From Streptomyces sp. NBC_00259 (GTDB taxonomy: Bacteria; Actinomycetota; Actinomycetes; Streptomycetales; Streptomycetaceae): a stretch of DNA of 64,000 nucleotides. Position 1 is the stretch's first letter, and every line of letters starts with the position of its first letter. The translations under genes were made by a program, and so were the position numbers. Below, in pieces: positions 33,594 through 42,349 of the stretch. The notes under the pieces are model-generated. The model was not told the DNA's origin. It saw nothing but the letters and a program-made list of their open reading frames with translations, and did no database searches. The stretch spans positions 3,100,001-3,164,000 of the forward strand of contig NZ_CP108080.1 in NCBI RefSeq assembly GCF_036181745.1, in the 5' to 3' direction.

Positions 33594-34481
33594 TCAGTCG
33601 TCGCCCTGCAGGATCGACAGCAGACGCAGCATCTCCAGGTAGATCCACACCAGGGTCAGGGTGAGGCCGAAGGCCGCCAGCCAGGACTCCTCGCGCGGAG
33701 CGCCGTAGGTGATGCCGTCCTCGACCTGCTTGAAGTCCAGGGCGAGGAAGCAGGCACCGAGGATGATGCCGATGACGCCGAACAGGATGCCGAGGCCGCC
33801 GCTGCGGAAGCCGAGACCGTCACCGCCGCCGAAGACGGCGAACAGCAGGTTGGCCGCCATCAGGAGCAGGAAGCCCATCGCGGCCGCCATCACGAAGCCG
33901 TAGAAACGGCGGGTGACGCGGATCCAGCGCATCTTGTACGCGATCAGCACACCGGCGAAGACCGCCATCGTGCCGAGCACGGCCTGGGCGACCACGCCGT
34001 TCGCGATGTACGTGGAGACGGCGCTGGAGATCACGCCGAGGAAGACGCCCTCGAACGCGGCGTACGACAGGATCAGCGCGGGCGACGCCTTGCGCTTGAA
34101 GGACTGGACCAGCGCCAGCACCATGGCCACCAGCGCGGCGCCGATGGCGATGCCGTACGACTTGCCGATGTTGGCCTGGTCGACCGGCAGCAGCACCCAG
34201 GACAGGACCGCGGTGAGCACGACCGTACCGAGCGTCATGGCGGTGCGCGCCACGACGTCGTCGATCGTCATCACGTTGGTGCGGGCGGGTGCCTGCGGCG
34301 GGGCGCCCAGCTGGGCGTCCGCCGGCGCGTAGGGGTTGGTGGCGTACGGGTTGCCGGTGCCCTGGGCGTAGGGGTTGCCTCCGACGGCGGGGCCCCCGGC
34401 CTGCGGCGCGGTGTTGAAGCCCGCGTAGCCGTTGTCGCGGCTGAACCCCCGTCGCGAGAAGACCGGGTTGCTGCTCCTCAT
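33594..34481 (-). CDS. Bax inhibitor-1/YccA-family membrane protein
   Basis: This is a 295-residue membrane protein. A 70-residue Asn/Pro/Tyr/Gly-rich cytoplasmic head (GNPYAQGTGNPYATNPYAPAD) precedes seven hydrophobic segments. The family signature includes SYAAFEGVFLGVISS and the C-terminal helix with ILGACFLALDFKQVEDGI, which carries acidic residues of the calcium-leak pore in BI-1 relatives. The start is ATG 34481 with GGAGGAG 5 nt upstream. Confidence 0.9.
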   Translation of the reverse strand: MRSSNPVFSRRGFSRDNGYAGFNTAPQAGGPAVGGNPYAQGTGNPYATNPYAPADAQLGAPPQAPARTNVMTIDDVVARTAMTLGTVVLTAVLSWVLLPVDQANIGKSYGIAIGAALVAMVLALVQSFKRKASPALILSYAAFEGVFLGVISSAVSTYIANGVVAQAVLGTMAVFAGVLIAYKMRWIRVTRRFYGFVMAAAMGFLLLMAANLLFAVFGGGDGLGFRSGGLGILFGVIGIILGACFLALDFKQVEDGITYGAPREESWLAAFGLTLTLVWIYLEMLRLLSILQGDD

Positions 34482-34672
34482 CTCACTCCTCCATGGCCAC
34501 CCTGCGTGGCCTTGACACAAGAGTAATGCGGGGGCAAAGACATCGGCCTAGTGCTGAGGGAGGATCTTTCCTCGATCGTGACGGATCGGTCACTCCGCCT
34601 GGCCTCGCCTTTGCCCCTCATTCCCTGACTACAGTCCGGGAACGGACTCATTTGTTCCCGAGCTGCGCCGGT

Positions 34673-35110
34673 TCAACCGGACGGTGCCGGGTCAGGTGGC
34701 CGGCAGCCGGGGCAGGTCGTCGGGAACCGTACCCGGGTCTCCCCGATGGTGCGAGCGTCGACGGTCAGCACATACGTCTGCTGCGCTTCGCCCGGCGTCA
34801 TGCCGGGAGGGGTGCAGGGGACGTAGACCGCCGAGGAGCCCTCCAGGGTCAGCGCCGCGCCGACGGCAGTGCTTGCGCCGCCGTCGCCCTGTCCACCGCA
34901 CCCTCGCAGGGCCTGGCCGGCAGCCGGTCGATCCCCTTGGTGAAGACCTCCAGGTACCCGAAGACCGCGCAGGCCACCACCAGGCAACCGGGGCCCACGG
35001 TCATGGCGCGCTTCTTCCGACCTGCCTGCATCCGTTTGCTCACATCTACTTGGACCGCAGTACGGGCCAACACCAGTGCGACGGTGGCGACGTTGACGCC
35101 GGCGGCAAGG
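34673..35110 (-). pseudogene. Frameshifted remnant of a membrane-anchored protein gene next to bldA
   Basis: One frame (about 35110 to 34849) encodes two hydrophobic segments (GVNVATVALVLA; VGPGCLVVACAVFGYLEVF) and LPARPCEGAVDRATAAQALPSA. It then stops. A second frame continues with AALTLEGSSAVYVPC and TYVLTVDARTIGETRVRFPTTC to the stop at 34673. A TGA just upstream removes a good start. The pattern (helix, then an extracellular part with paired Cys) is one I associate with Streptomyces anchored proteins, so this looks like a decayed copy. Confidence 0.5.
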
Positions 35111-35183
35111 AAGGGTCACTCTGAAGACGCGGTAAGCATTCAAGAGTTCAACGATTCCCCGCTCGCGCGCGGACGGCGTGACG

Positions 35184-35265
35184 TGCCCGGAGCCGGACTC
35201 GAACCGGCACGGCCCGAAGGCCAGCGAGGTTTAAGCTCGCCGTGTCTGCATTCCACCATCCGGGC
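35184..35265 (-). tRNA. bldA: tRNA-Leu (anticodon UAA), the bldA tRNA
   Basis: Read on the minus strand, the acceptor begins GCCCGGA and ends TCCGGGCA. The anticodon stem is GCGAG/CTCGC around the loop CTTAAAC, which gives anticodon TAA at 35233-35231. The long variable arm (TGGCCTTCGGGCCGT) is the mark of a leucine tRNA, and GGTTCGAGTCC is the T loop. The 3' CCA is not encoded. In Streptomyces the tRNA that reads UUA is BldA, needed for aerial growth and antibiotic production but not for vegetative growth. Its target codons are almost confined to developmental and accessory genes. Confidence 0.96.
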
Positions 35266-35679
35266 GGGGTACGCGGTCCTGCGTACGCGGCTCTGCGTTT
35301 GCACATGAGCCTATCCGGACGGGTCCCTCCAACAGCGGAACACCGACCCGATGTTGTCTTATTTTATTGACGCTTGATGGTGTGTCAGCACTGGTGGGCG
35401 GCTGTTTGCACCTGCCCCGCCCCGGCCCTTGCGCACGCGGCCCCGTCCAAGGGAATGACGGAAAGTCGCCGCCCCGGTACCGGTGCGGGCGGCCCACGGG
35501 TACGGCGTAGGAGACCCGGAGGAGAACCCCGGGACACCGTCATACCAAAGGAGGACGGGCGAGCCTCGCCGTCAGACCCGAGACGGCCCCGGGAACGGGC
35601 ATCGGGACGGACGATCCGGCAGGGCCCCGGGCCGCACGATGGTGTGGTCCTCGAAACGCCCTGACAGGAGAGTCCTCTC
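35266..35679. other. Gene-free 414 bp between bldA and the ABC exporter genes
   Basis: This holds the bldA promoter on the minus strand and the ABC-operon promoter on the plus strand. A short AT-rich block (35352-35372, containing CTTATTTTATTGACG) stands out from the surrounding GC-rich DNA. TTGACG within it could be a -35 for the ABC operon, but no good -10 follows. Some open frames cross the stretch; none has a ribosome binding site with coding-type codon use. Confidence 0.5.
35308..35313 (-). promoter_or_regulatory. Candidate -10 box of bldA
   Basis: TAGGCT on the minus strand lies 43 bp upstream of the tRNA 5' end, at a proper distance for a short 5' leader removed by RNase P. A matching -35 is not obvious. 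Confidence 0.35.
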
Positions 35680-36450
35680 GTGACCACCACACCCACCGCC
35701 GCCCGCGCCACCGCGGTGGCAGCCCGCGCCCTGGATCTGTCCAAGGTCTACGGACAGGGCGAGACCCAGGTGGTCGCCCTCGACCAGGTCTCCGTGGACT
35801 TCCGCCAGGGGGAGTTCACCGCGATCATGGGCCCGTCCGGCTCGGGCAAGTCGACGCTGATGCACTGTGTCGCCGGCCTCGACAGCTTCAGCGGCGGCTC
35901 CGTGCGGATCGGCGAGACCGAGCTCGGCTCGCTCAAGGACAAGCAGCTGACCCAGCTGCGCCGCGACAAGATCGGCTTCATCTTCCAGGCATTCAACCTG
36001 CTGCCGACGCTGACGGCGCTGGAGAACATCACGCTCCCGATGGACATCGCGGGCCGCAAGCCCGACAAGCAGTGGCTCCAGCTGGTCATCGACATGCTGG
36101 GGCTCTCCGGCCGCCTCGGCCACCGCCCGGCCCAGCTGTCCGGCGGTCAGCAGCAGCGCGTCGCCGTCGGCCGGGCGCTCGCCTCCCGGCCCGAGATCAT
36201 CTTCGGCGACGAGCCGACCGGAAACCTCGACTCCCGCTCCGGCGCCGAGGTCCTGGGCTTCCTGCGCAACTCGGTGCGGGAACTGGGCCAGACCGTCGTC
36301 ATGGTGACGCACGACCCGGTGGCGGCCTCGTACGCGGACCGCGTCGTCTTCCTCGCGGACGGGCGGGTCGTGGACGAGATGATCGCCCCGACCGCCGACG
36401 GCGTGCTGGACCGCATGAAGGAGTTCGACGCCAAGGGCCGGACCAGCTGA
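35680..36450 (+). CDS. MacB/LolD-type ABC transporter ATPase
   Basis: This 256-residue ATPase has Walker A GPSGSGKST, the Q loop FQAFNLLPTLTALENI, signature LSGGQQQRVAVGRAL, and Walker B IIFGDEPTGNLDSRSG. The GNLD motif and the partner below place it in the lipoprotein/macrolide export (MacB/LolD/FtsE-like) group. It starts at GTG 35680. The partner permease follows 53 bp on. Such pairs do mechanotransmission or extrusion rather than substrate import. Confidence 0.92.
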   Translation: MTTTPTAARATAVAARALDLSKVYGQGETQVVALDQVSVDFRQGEFTAIMGPSGSGKSTLMHCVAGLDSFSGGSVRIGETELGSLKDKQLTQLRRDKIGFIFQAFNLLPTLTALENITLPMDIAGRKPDKQWLQLVIDMLGLSGRLGHRPAQLSGGQQQRVAVGRALASRPEIIFGDEPTGNLDSRSGAEVLGFLRNSVRELGQTVVMVTHDPVAASYADRVVFLADGRVVDEMIAPTADGVLDRMKEFDAKGRTS

Positions 36451-36503
36451 CCCGACGGCTCCACCGCAGACTTCCGGCCCTCACCTCAGGACTGACTCAC
36501 ACC

Positions 36504-39035
36504 ATGTTCCGTACCGCCTTGCGCAATGTGCTCGCGCACAAGGCCAGGCTGCTGATGACCGTACTCGCCGTGATGCTCGGCGTGGCGTTCGTCTCCGGCA
36601 CCCTGGTCTTCGCCGACACCCTCTCCAACGCCTTCCGCAACCAGTCCGCCAAGAGCTACGACAACGTCGCCGTCGCCGTCACCTCGTACGCGGACGAGAA
36701 CGACGCCGAGCAGGAGCCCGGCCTCTCGACGAAGACCCTCGACAAGGTCGGCGCTCTGGACGGCGTCGCCGCCGTGTACGGCCGGGTCAACGGCTTCGCC
36801 GGGGTCGCCGACCCCGACGGCAAGCTGATCGGCGTCGGCTGGTCCAACAAGGGCTCCAACTTCGCCCCCGGCAAGGACGGCAGGGACCCCGCGTACACCT
36901 TCGTCGACGGCAGCGGCCCGCAGAAGAACGATCAGATCGCCCTGGACCGGGACAGCGCCGAGCAGGGCAGGTACAAGGTCGGCGACCGGGTCAGGGTCGC
37001 CACCAACGGACCGGTGAAGGAGTACACCCTCAGCGGTGTCTTCAGCACCAAGGACGGCGCCGTGAACGCCGGCGGCAGCCTCGTCCTCTTCGACACCGCG
37101 GCCGCCCAGAAGCTCTACCTCGCCCCGGGCTACTTCGAGGGCCTCACCGTCACCGCCAAGCCCGGCGCGGACGCCGCGAAGATCCTCGACGCGATCAAGC
37201 CGCTGCTCCCGGAGCACGCCGAGGCACAGACCGGCCAGGCGCTCGCCGACGAGCAGGCCCGGCAGATCGAGGAGGGCCTCGGCGCCCTCAAGCAGGTCCT
37301 GCTGGGCTTCGCCGGCATCGCGCTCTTCGTCGGCATCTTCCTGATCTCCAACACCTTCACGATGCTGGTCGCCCAGCGCACGAGGGAACTCGCGCTGATG
37401 CGCGCCGTCGGCGCCTCCCGCAGGCAGATCACCCGCTCGGTGCTCATCGAGGCCGCGGTCGTCGGCGCGGTCGCCTCCGCGGTCGGCTTCGTCCTCGGCA
37501 TCGGACTCACCATCGGACTGCGCTCGGGGATGGCCGCGTTCGGGATGAAGGTGCCCGACGGCCCGCTGGTGATCTCGGCGACGCCGGTCGTGGCCGCGTT
37601 CGCCGTCGGTGTCCTCGTCACCATGTTCGCCGCCTGGCTGCCCGGCCGCCGGGCCGCCAAGATCCCGCCGGTCGCGGCGATGAGCAGCGTCCACGCGGTG
37701 GCCACCACCAAGTCGCTGGTGCTGCGCAACTCCATCGGCGGCGTCCTCACCGGCCTCGGCGCGGCCGGCATCGTGTGGGGCGCCGGCACCGCCGGTGACA
37801 CGGGGCGGATGCTGATCGGCGCGGGCGCGTTCCTCGCGCTGATCGGTGTGATCGTCCTGATCCCGCAGCTCTCCCGGCCCGTCATCGCGCTCGTACGTCC
37901 GCTGCTCGTCGGTGTCTTCGCGGTGGCCGGCAAGCTCGCCGGGCAGAACGCGGTCCGCAATCCTCGCCGTACCGGCGCCACGGCCTCGGCGCTGGCGATC
38001 GGGCTGACGCTGGTGACCGGTCTGTCGGTGCTCGGTGTCACGGTCGGCACGGCCATCGACAAGATGACCACGGACAACATCAAGGCCGACTACATGGTCA
38101 CGATGGCGAACGGCGGGGACCTCGACCAGTCCGCGCTGGCCGCGCTGGAGAAGGCACCGGGCGTCTCCGCGGTGTCGCCCCAGCAGTCCGTCTACTTCCA
38201 GGTCAAGGGCGACTTCGCGTCCGCCTCGGCGGTGACGCCGGGCGCGATCGAGAAGGTCCTGACCGTCGACGTCGTGTCCGGCAGCCTGGACACCCTCGCC
38301 GAAGGGCGGATCGCGGTCGCCGAGAACTCGGCGAAGAAGAAGGGCTGGAAGGTCGGCGACAGCCTCCCCGTCACCTTCAGCGACAAGAAGAAGGGCACCC
38401 TGACGGTCGGCGCCGTCTACAAGGACAGCGAGTTCCTCTCGCCCGTGATCGTGAGCACGAAGGTCGCGAACGCCCACGAGACGAAGCCGTACATCCCGCA
38501 GATCTTCGTGAAGGCGGACGGCGGTCAGACCTCGGCGAACGAGCAGGCGCTGATCGACGCCCTGGGCGACAACCCCGCCATCAAGGTGATGGACCGCCAG
38601 GACATCCGTGACGAGTTCGGCGGCGTGATCAACACCATGCTGAACATCATGTACGGCCTGCTCGCGATGGCCCTGATCATCGCGGTGCTGGGTGTGGTCA
38701 ACACCCTCGCGATGTCCGTCTTCGAACGGCAGCAGGAGATCGGCATGCTGCGCGCGATCGGTCTCGACCGGCGCCGGGTGAAGCGGATGGTGCGGCTGGA
38801 GGCCGTCGTCATCTCCCTCTTCGGCGCGGTGGTCGGCATCGGCCTCGGCTCCTTCCTCGGCTGGGCGATCGGCGAGACCTTCCGGGACAAGATCCCCGGG
38901 TACGCGCTGGTCCTGCCCTGGGACCGGATCGGGATCTTCCTGGCGCTCGCCGGACTGGTCGGCGTGCTCGCCTCGCTGTGGCCGGCCCGCAGCGCCGCGA
39001 GGCTCAACATGCTGAACGCCATCAAGACCGAGTAG
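36504..39035 (+). CDS. FtsX-type ABC permease, large duplicated form
   Basis: This 843-residue protein has two FtsX/MacB modules. A first TM (LLMTVLAVMLGVAFVSGTLVFADTL), an extracellular domain, then three TMs (ILISNTFTMLVAQRTRELALMRAVGASRRQI) are repeated with a second set ending LNIMYGLLAMALIIAVLGVVNTLAMSVFERQQEIGMLRAIGLDRRRV. Both ELALMRAVG and EIGMLRAIG coupling loops are intact. It forms the membrane part of the exporter with the upstream ATPase. Target substrates of such 800-residue pairs in Streptomyces include drugs and envelope components. Confidence 0.92.
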   Translation: MFRTALRNVLAHKARLLMTVLAVMLGVAFVSGTLVFADTLSNAFRNQSAKSYDNVAVAVTSYADENDAEQEPGLSTKTLDKVGALDGVAAVYGRVNGFAGVADPDGKLIGVGWSNKGSNFAPGKDGRDPAYTFVDGSGPQKNDQIALDRDSAEQGRYKVGDRVRVATNGPVKEYTLSGVFSTKDGAVNAGGSLVLFDTAAAQKLYLAPGYFEGLTVTAKPGADAAKILDAIKPLLPEHAEAQTGQALADEQARQIEEGLGALKQVLLGFAGIALFVGIFLISNTFTMLVAQRTRELALMRAVGASRRQITRSVLIEAAVVGAVASAVGFVLGIGLTIGLRSGMAAFGMKVPDGPLVISATPVVAAFAVGVLVTMFAAWLPGRRAAKIPPVAAMSSVHAVATTKSLVLRNSIGGVLTGLGAAGIVWGAGTAGDTGRMLIGAGAFLALIGVIVLIPQLSRPVIALVRPLLVGVFAVAGKLAGQNAVRNPRRTGATASALAIGLTLVTGLSVLGVTVGTAIDKMTTDNIKADYMVTMANGGDLDQSALAALEKAPGVSAVSPQQSVYFQVKGDFASASAVTPGAIEKVLTVDVVSGSLDTLAEGRIAVAENSAKKKGWKVGDSLPVTFSDKKKGTLTVGAVYKDSEFLSPVIVSTKVANAHETKPYIPQIFVKADGGQTSANEQALIDALGDNPAIKVMDRQDIRDEFGGVINTMLNIMYGLLAMALIIAVLGVVNTLAMSVFERQQEIGMLRAIGLDRRRVKRMVRLEAVVISLFGAVVGIGLGSFLGWAIGETFRDKIPGYALVLPWDRIGIFLALAGLVGVLASLWPARSAARLNMLNAIKTE

Positions 39036-39055
39036 CCGCGCCGCGGACACACGCA

Positions 39056-39090
39056 GAGGCCGGGTTCCCCAGGACGGGGAGCCCGGCCTC
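39056..39090. terminator. Bidirectional hairpin between the permease and cyclopropane synthase genes
   Basis: GAGGCCGGG-TTCCCC pairs with GGGGA-GCCCGGCCTC with one G-U-type mismatch and a 5-nt loop. It is 20 bp after one stop and 11 bp before the other. Confidence 0.8.
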
Positions 39091-39101
39091 GTGCGTACGG
39101 A

Positions 39102-40415
39102 TCAACCCCGTTCGGGCTCGATCCATGTGCGCGCCCTCAGCGACAACCCCGAGGCGCCGCCTTCGGGGGTCTTCACGGCGAGGATCTGGTTGACCCCGAT
39201 CCTGTTGCGCTCGAAGGCGAGCGCGCACGCGGCCATGTAGAGCCGCCAGATCCGTGCCCGGCCCGGTGAGGTGCGGCGTACCGCCCGCTTCCAGTCCGCC
39301 TCCAGGTTCGCCACCCAGACCCGCAGGGTGCGGGCGTAGTGCTCGCGGATCGACTCGACGTCCCGGGCCTCGAAGCCGGCCTCCTCCAGGATCGACAGGG
39401 TCGCCCCGAGCGGCGCCAGCTCCCCGTCGGGGAAGACGTAGGCGTCGATGAAGTCGTCCACCCGGTAGGCCGTCTCGTCCTGCTCCGGGCGGCGTGCGAT
39501 CTGGTGGTTGAGCAGCCTGCCGCCGGGCTTCAGCAGTCTGTACAGCACATCGGCGTACTCCCGGTAGCGCACGGCACCGACGTGCTCGGCCATGCCGATG
39601 GACGAGATCGCGTCGTACGGGCCGTCCTTGACGTCCCGGTAGTCCTGGACGCGGATCTCGATCCGGTCCGTCAGACCCTCCTCGGCGATCCGCTTACGGG
39701 CGAACGCGGCCTGCTCGCGCGAGAGCGTGACCCCGGTGACCTGGGCGCCGTACTCCCTGGCCGCGTGGATCGCCATCGAGCCCCAGCCGCAGCCCACGTC
39801 CAGCAGCCGGTCGCCGGCCCTCAGGGCGAGCTTGCGGCAGACCAGATCGAGCTTGTCGCGCTGGGCGTCCTCCAGGGTCCCGTCGTCCTCCCAGTAGGCG
39901 CACGAGTAGACCATGGACGGGCCGAGCACCTGCTGGTAGAAGTCGTTTCCGACGTCGTAGTGATGGCTGATCGCCTGCCGGTCGCGCACCTTGGTGTGCA
40001 GCGGGCCGTGACGTCTGCGGACCTCCTCGGCGGGCGGCGGCGGCGCCAGCCAGGCACGGGAGCCGGCGAGCCGGAGCAGGTCCCGGGCGGCCGCGCGCAG
40101 CCGCGGGTCCCGGACCCAGTGGCCGCCGGACCCGGAGCCGTCGCGGGGGCGCTCCCAGAGGAGCCCCGCGAGCCGGCCGAGGGCCTCGTACAGATCCCCC
40201 TCGACGTCGATCTCCCCGGCCACCCAGGCACGGGCCAGCCCGAGTTCGCCCGGTTTCCAGAGCAGCCTGCGCAGGGCACGGCGGTGCCGGACGACGAGGA
40301 CGGGCCCGTCGGGAGGACCCGACTCGCTTCCGTCCCAGGCCCGGAGACGGACCGGAGGCGGAGCCCCCAGCAGTTCCTCGGCAAGAGTGGTGAGCCGCGT
40401 AGCGGCATCGGCCAT
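39102..40415 (-). CDS. Cyclopropane-fatty-acyl-phospholipid synthase family methyltransferase
   Basis: This 437-residue enzyme is of the CFA synthase type. SAM binding is seen in LLDVGCGWGSMAIHAAREYGAQVTGVTLS, and the HHYDVGNDFYQQVLGPSMVYSCAYW motif near residue 150 is diagnostic. It transfers methylene from SAM to a membrane unsaturated fatty-acyl chain. ATG 40415 with GGAGGT 7 nt upstream is clear. The gene ends close to the large ABC permease gene, with the hairpin between. Confidence 0.92.
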   Translation of the reverse strand: MADAATRLTTLAEELLGAPPPVRLRAWDGSESGPPDGPVLVVRHRRALRRLLWKPGELGLARAWVAGEIDVEGDLYEALGRLAGLLWERPRDGSGSGGHWVRDPRLRAAARDLLRLAGSRAWLAPPPPAEEVRRRHGPLHTKVRDRQAISHHYDVGNDFYQQVLGPSMVYSCAYWEDDGTLEDAQRDKLDLVCRKLALRAGDRLLDVGCGWGSMAIHAAREYGAQVTGVTLSREQAAFARKRIAEEGLTDRIEIRVQDYRDVKDGPYDAISSIGMAEHVGAVRYREYADVLYRLLKPGGRLLNHQIARRPEQDETAYRVDDFIDAYVFPDGELAPLGATLSILEEAGFEARDVESIREHYARTLRVWVANLEADWKRAVRRTSPGRARIWRLYMAACALAFERNRIGVNQILAVKTPEGGASGLSLRARTWIEPERG

Positions 40416-40556
40416 GGCGCACACCTCCGTGATCACGGTTTGACGGAAATGCCCAACACCACGTAAACATCCTCGGCGTCCGGAAGCAGTCCCCTGAACA
40501 CGCAAATGGACGGCAAAACAGATACTTTCGCCGTCGTCCGGCGGCAGCGGGTACGT

Positions 40557-40598
40557 CGAAGGGGCCGTCCGCACCACGGATGGCGGACGGCCCCTTCG
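40557..40598 (-). terminator. 16-bp perfect hairpin after ndh
   Basis: CGAAGGGGCCGTCCGC pairs completely with its reverse complement at 40583-40598 over a 10-nt loop. It lies 35 bp beyond the ndh stop. Three near-identical GGTACTGCG copies (40601-40627) fill the gap. Confidence 0.8.
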
Positions 40599-40633
40599 GG
40601 GGTACTGCGGGTACTGCGGGTACTACGGCGAGG

Positions 40634-42013
40634 TCAGGACGCCTTGGCCTTCTCCGGGGCGGGCGCGGCCGCCGCCGGGGCCGGCTTGGCGGCCTCGTAG
40701 AACTCCTCGCGCGGCGACTCGATCGCGCCGAGCGAGACGACCTCGCGCTTGAGGAACATCGCGAGCGTCCAGTCGGCGAAGACCCGGATCTTGCGGTTCC
40801 AGGTCGGCATGGCCATGCCGTGGTAGCTACGGTGCATGTACCAGGCGAGCCGGCCCTTGAGCTTGATCTTGACCTTGCCCATGACGATCATCGCGACGCC
40901 CTTGTGCAGGCCGAGACCGGCGACCGCACCCTTGTTCGCGTGCTCGTAGTTCTTCTGCGGGAAGCCGCGCATCCCGGAGATGACGTTGTCGCCGAGGAGC
41001 TTGGCCTGGCGCAGCGCGTGCTGGGCGTTCGGCGGGCACCAGGCGTTCTCGACGCCGGCCTTGCGCGCGGCGAGGTCCGGCACCTGGGCGTTGTCGCCGG
41101 CGGCCCAGATGTAGTCCGTGCCCTGGACCTGGAGGGTCGGCTGGGTGTCCACGTGGCCGCGCGGGCCGAGCGGCAGACCGTAGCGGGCGAGCGCCGGGTT
41201 CGGCTTCACGCCGGCGGTCCACACGATGGTGTTGGAGTCGACCTCCAGGCCGTTCTTCAGCACCACGTGGCCGTCGACGCAGGAGTCCATCGAGGTGTTG
41301 AGGTAGATCTCGATACCCCGGGCCTCGAGGTGCTCCTTGCCGTACTTGCCGAGCTTCGGGCCGACCTCGGGAAGGATCTTGTCGGCGGCGTCGACGAGGA
41401 CGAAGCGCATGTCCTCGCGCTTGACGCTCTTGTAGTACTTGACCGCGTCACGGGCCAGGTCCTCGACCTCGCCTATGGTCTCCGCGCCGGCGAAGCCGCC
41501 GCCCACGAAGACGAAGGTCAGCGCCTTGCGGCGGACCTCCTCGTCGGTCGTCGAGTCAGCCTTGTCCAGCTGCTCGAGAACGTGGTTGCGCAGGCCGATG
41601 GCCTCCTCGATGCCCTTCATGCCGATGCCCTGTTCGGCGAGGCCGGGGATCGGGAAGGTGCGGGAGACCGCGCCGAGCGCGATGACCAGGTAGTCGAAGG
41701 GCAGCTCGTAGGCCTCGCCGACGAGCGGCGCGACCGTGGCGACCTTGCGGTCCTGATCGATGGTGGTGACCCGGCCGGTGAGTACCTCGGCCTTGGGCAG
41801 CACGCGTCGCAGCGGGACGACGACGTGCCGCGGCGAGATGCTGCCGGCGGCGGCTTCGGGGAGGAAGGGCTGGTACGTCATGTACGACCGCGGGTCGACG
41901 ACCGTGACGGTCGCCTCCCCGTACCGCATCTTCTTCAGAATGCGACGAGCTGCGTACAGGCCTACGTACCCACCGCCTACTACGAGGATCCTGGGACGCT
42001 CCGTGGTGCTCAT
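40634..42013 (-). CDS. ndh: Type II NADH dehydrogenase (NDH-2)
   Basis: This 459-residue enzyme transfers electrons from NADH to quinone without pumping protons. An N-terminal FAD Rossmann motif VVGGGYVGLYAARR (from 11) and a second GXGXXG in FVFVGGGFAGAETIGEVEDL for NADH are intact, with a VWTAGVKPNPALARYGLPLG loop and an EAD-like WAAGDNAQVPD motif. The C-terminus has amphipathic basic helices (GKVKIKLKGRLAWYMHRSYHG) for membrane contact and an Ala/Pro-rich tail. Two Rex-type operators lie upstream. Confidence 0.92.
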   Translation of the reverse strand: MSTTERPRILVVGGGYVGLYAARRILKKMRYGEATVTVVDPRSYMTYQPFLPEAAAGSISPRHVVVPLRRVLPKAEVLTGRVTTIDQDRKVATVAPLVGEAYELPFDYLVIALGAVSRTFPIPGLAEQGIGMKGIEEAIGLRNHVLEQLDKADSTTDEEVRRKALTFVFVGGGFAGAETIGEVEDLARDAVKYYKSVKREDMRFVLVDAADKILPEVGPKLGKYGKEHLEARGIEIYLNTSMDSCVDGHVVLKNGLEVDSNTIVWTAGVKPNPALARYGLPLGPRGHVDTQPTLQVQGTDYIWAAGDNAQVPDLAARKAGVENAWCPPNAQHALRQAKLLGDNVISGMRGFPQKNYEHANKGAVAGLGLHKGVAMIVMGKVKIKLKGRLAWYMHRSYHGMAMPTWNRKIRVFADWTLAMFLKREVVSLGAIESPREEFYEAAKPAPAAAAPAPEKAKAS

Positions 42014-42047
42014 GCCATCGAGTATCCACCCCCCTCAGGGGGGTCGC

Positions 42048-42065
42048 TCGTGAGCCCCTTCACAA
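42048..42065 (-). promoter_or_regulatory. Rex-like operator close to ndh
   Basis: Read on the minus strand, TTGTGAAGGGGCTCACGA fits the Rex pattern TTGTGAA-N4-TTCACAA with two mismatches. It is 35 bp upstream of the ndh start, where a repressor bound to it would block the transcript. Rex senses NADH/NAD+; ndh is, to my knowledge, a known Rex target in Streptomyces. Confidence 0.7.
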
Positions 42066-42331
42066 GCACCTACGGACCCTCTGCTACACTCCGCGGCCCA
42101 CGTGACCCAGGTCATGGCACACACAGGGAACCACCGTGTGACGGGAGACGTTGTCAAGGCCTCCTGAGCTGGCCCCACGCTGCATCGGAAAGATGAACCA
42201 CCGACCCGATTCACATGGCCGTAACGCGACGGGAACCTGCCGGAGTGCGGATGCACAGGCCGAGTTGGGCAGGAAAACAGGCCCGGAGGGCCGTCTGAGA
42301 GCAGTTTCGACGGCCGACCGGGCCCAAATCC

Positions 42332-42349
42332 TTGTGAAGAACTTCACGA
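42332..42349. promoter_or_regulatory. Second Rex-like operator, distal
   Basis: TTGTGAAGAACTTCACGA matches the Rex consensus with a single mismatch, a better match than the proximal site. It is 319 bp upstream of ndh and 77 bp beyond the stop of the Ppx gene. It could hold a distal ndh promoter or form a loop with the proximal site. Confidence 0.65.

Noticed and set aside
35374..35664. A 96-residue frame between bldA and the ABC ATPase gene
   Set aside because: It is Arg/Pro/Gly-rich without a ribosome binding site and lies in the promoter region of two real genes.
36486..39050. An 854-residue minus-strand open frame opposite the FtsX-type permease
   Set aside because: It has no recognisable domain and an Asp/Arg/His/Gly-biased composition typical of antisense frames in GC-rich DNA. 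The plus-strand permease has intact motifs.
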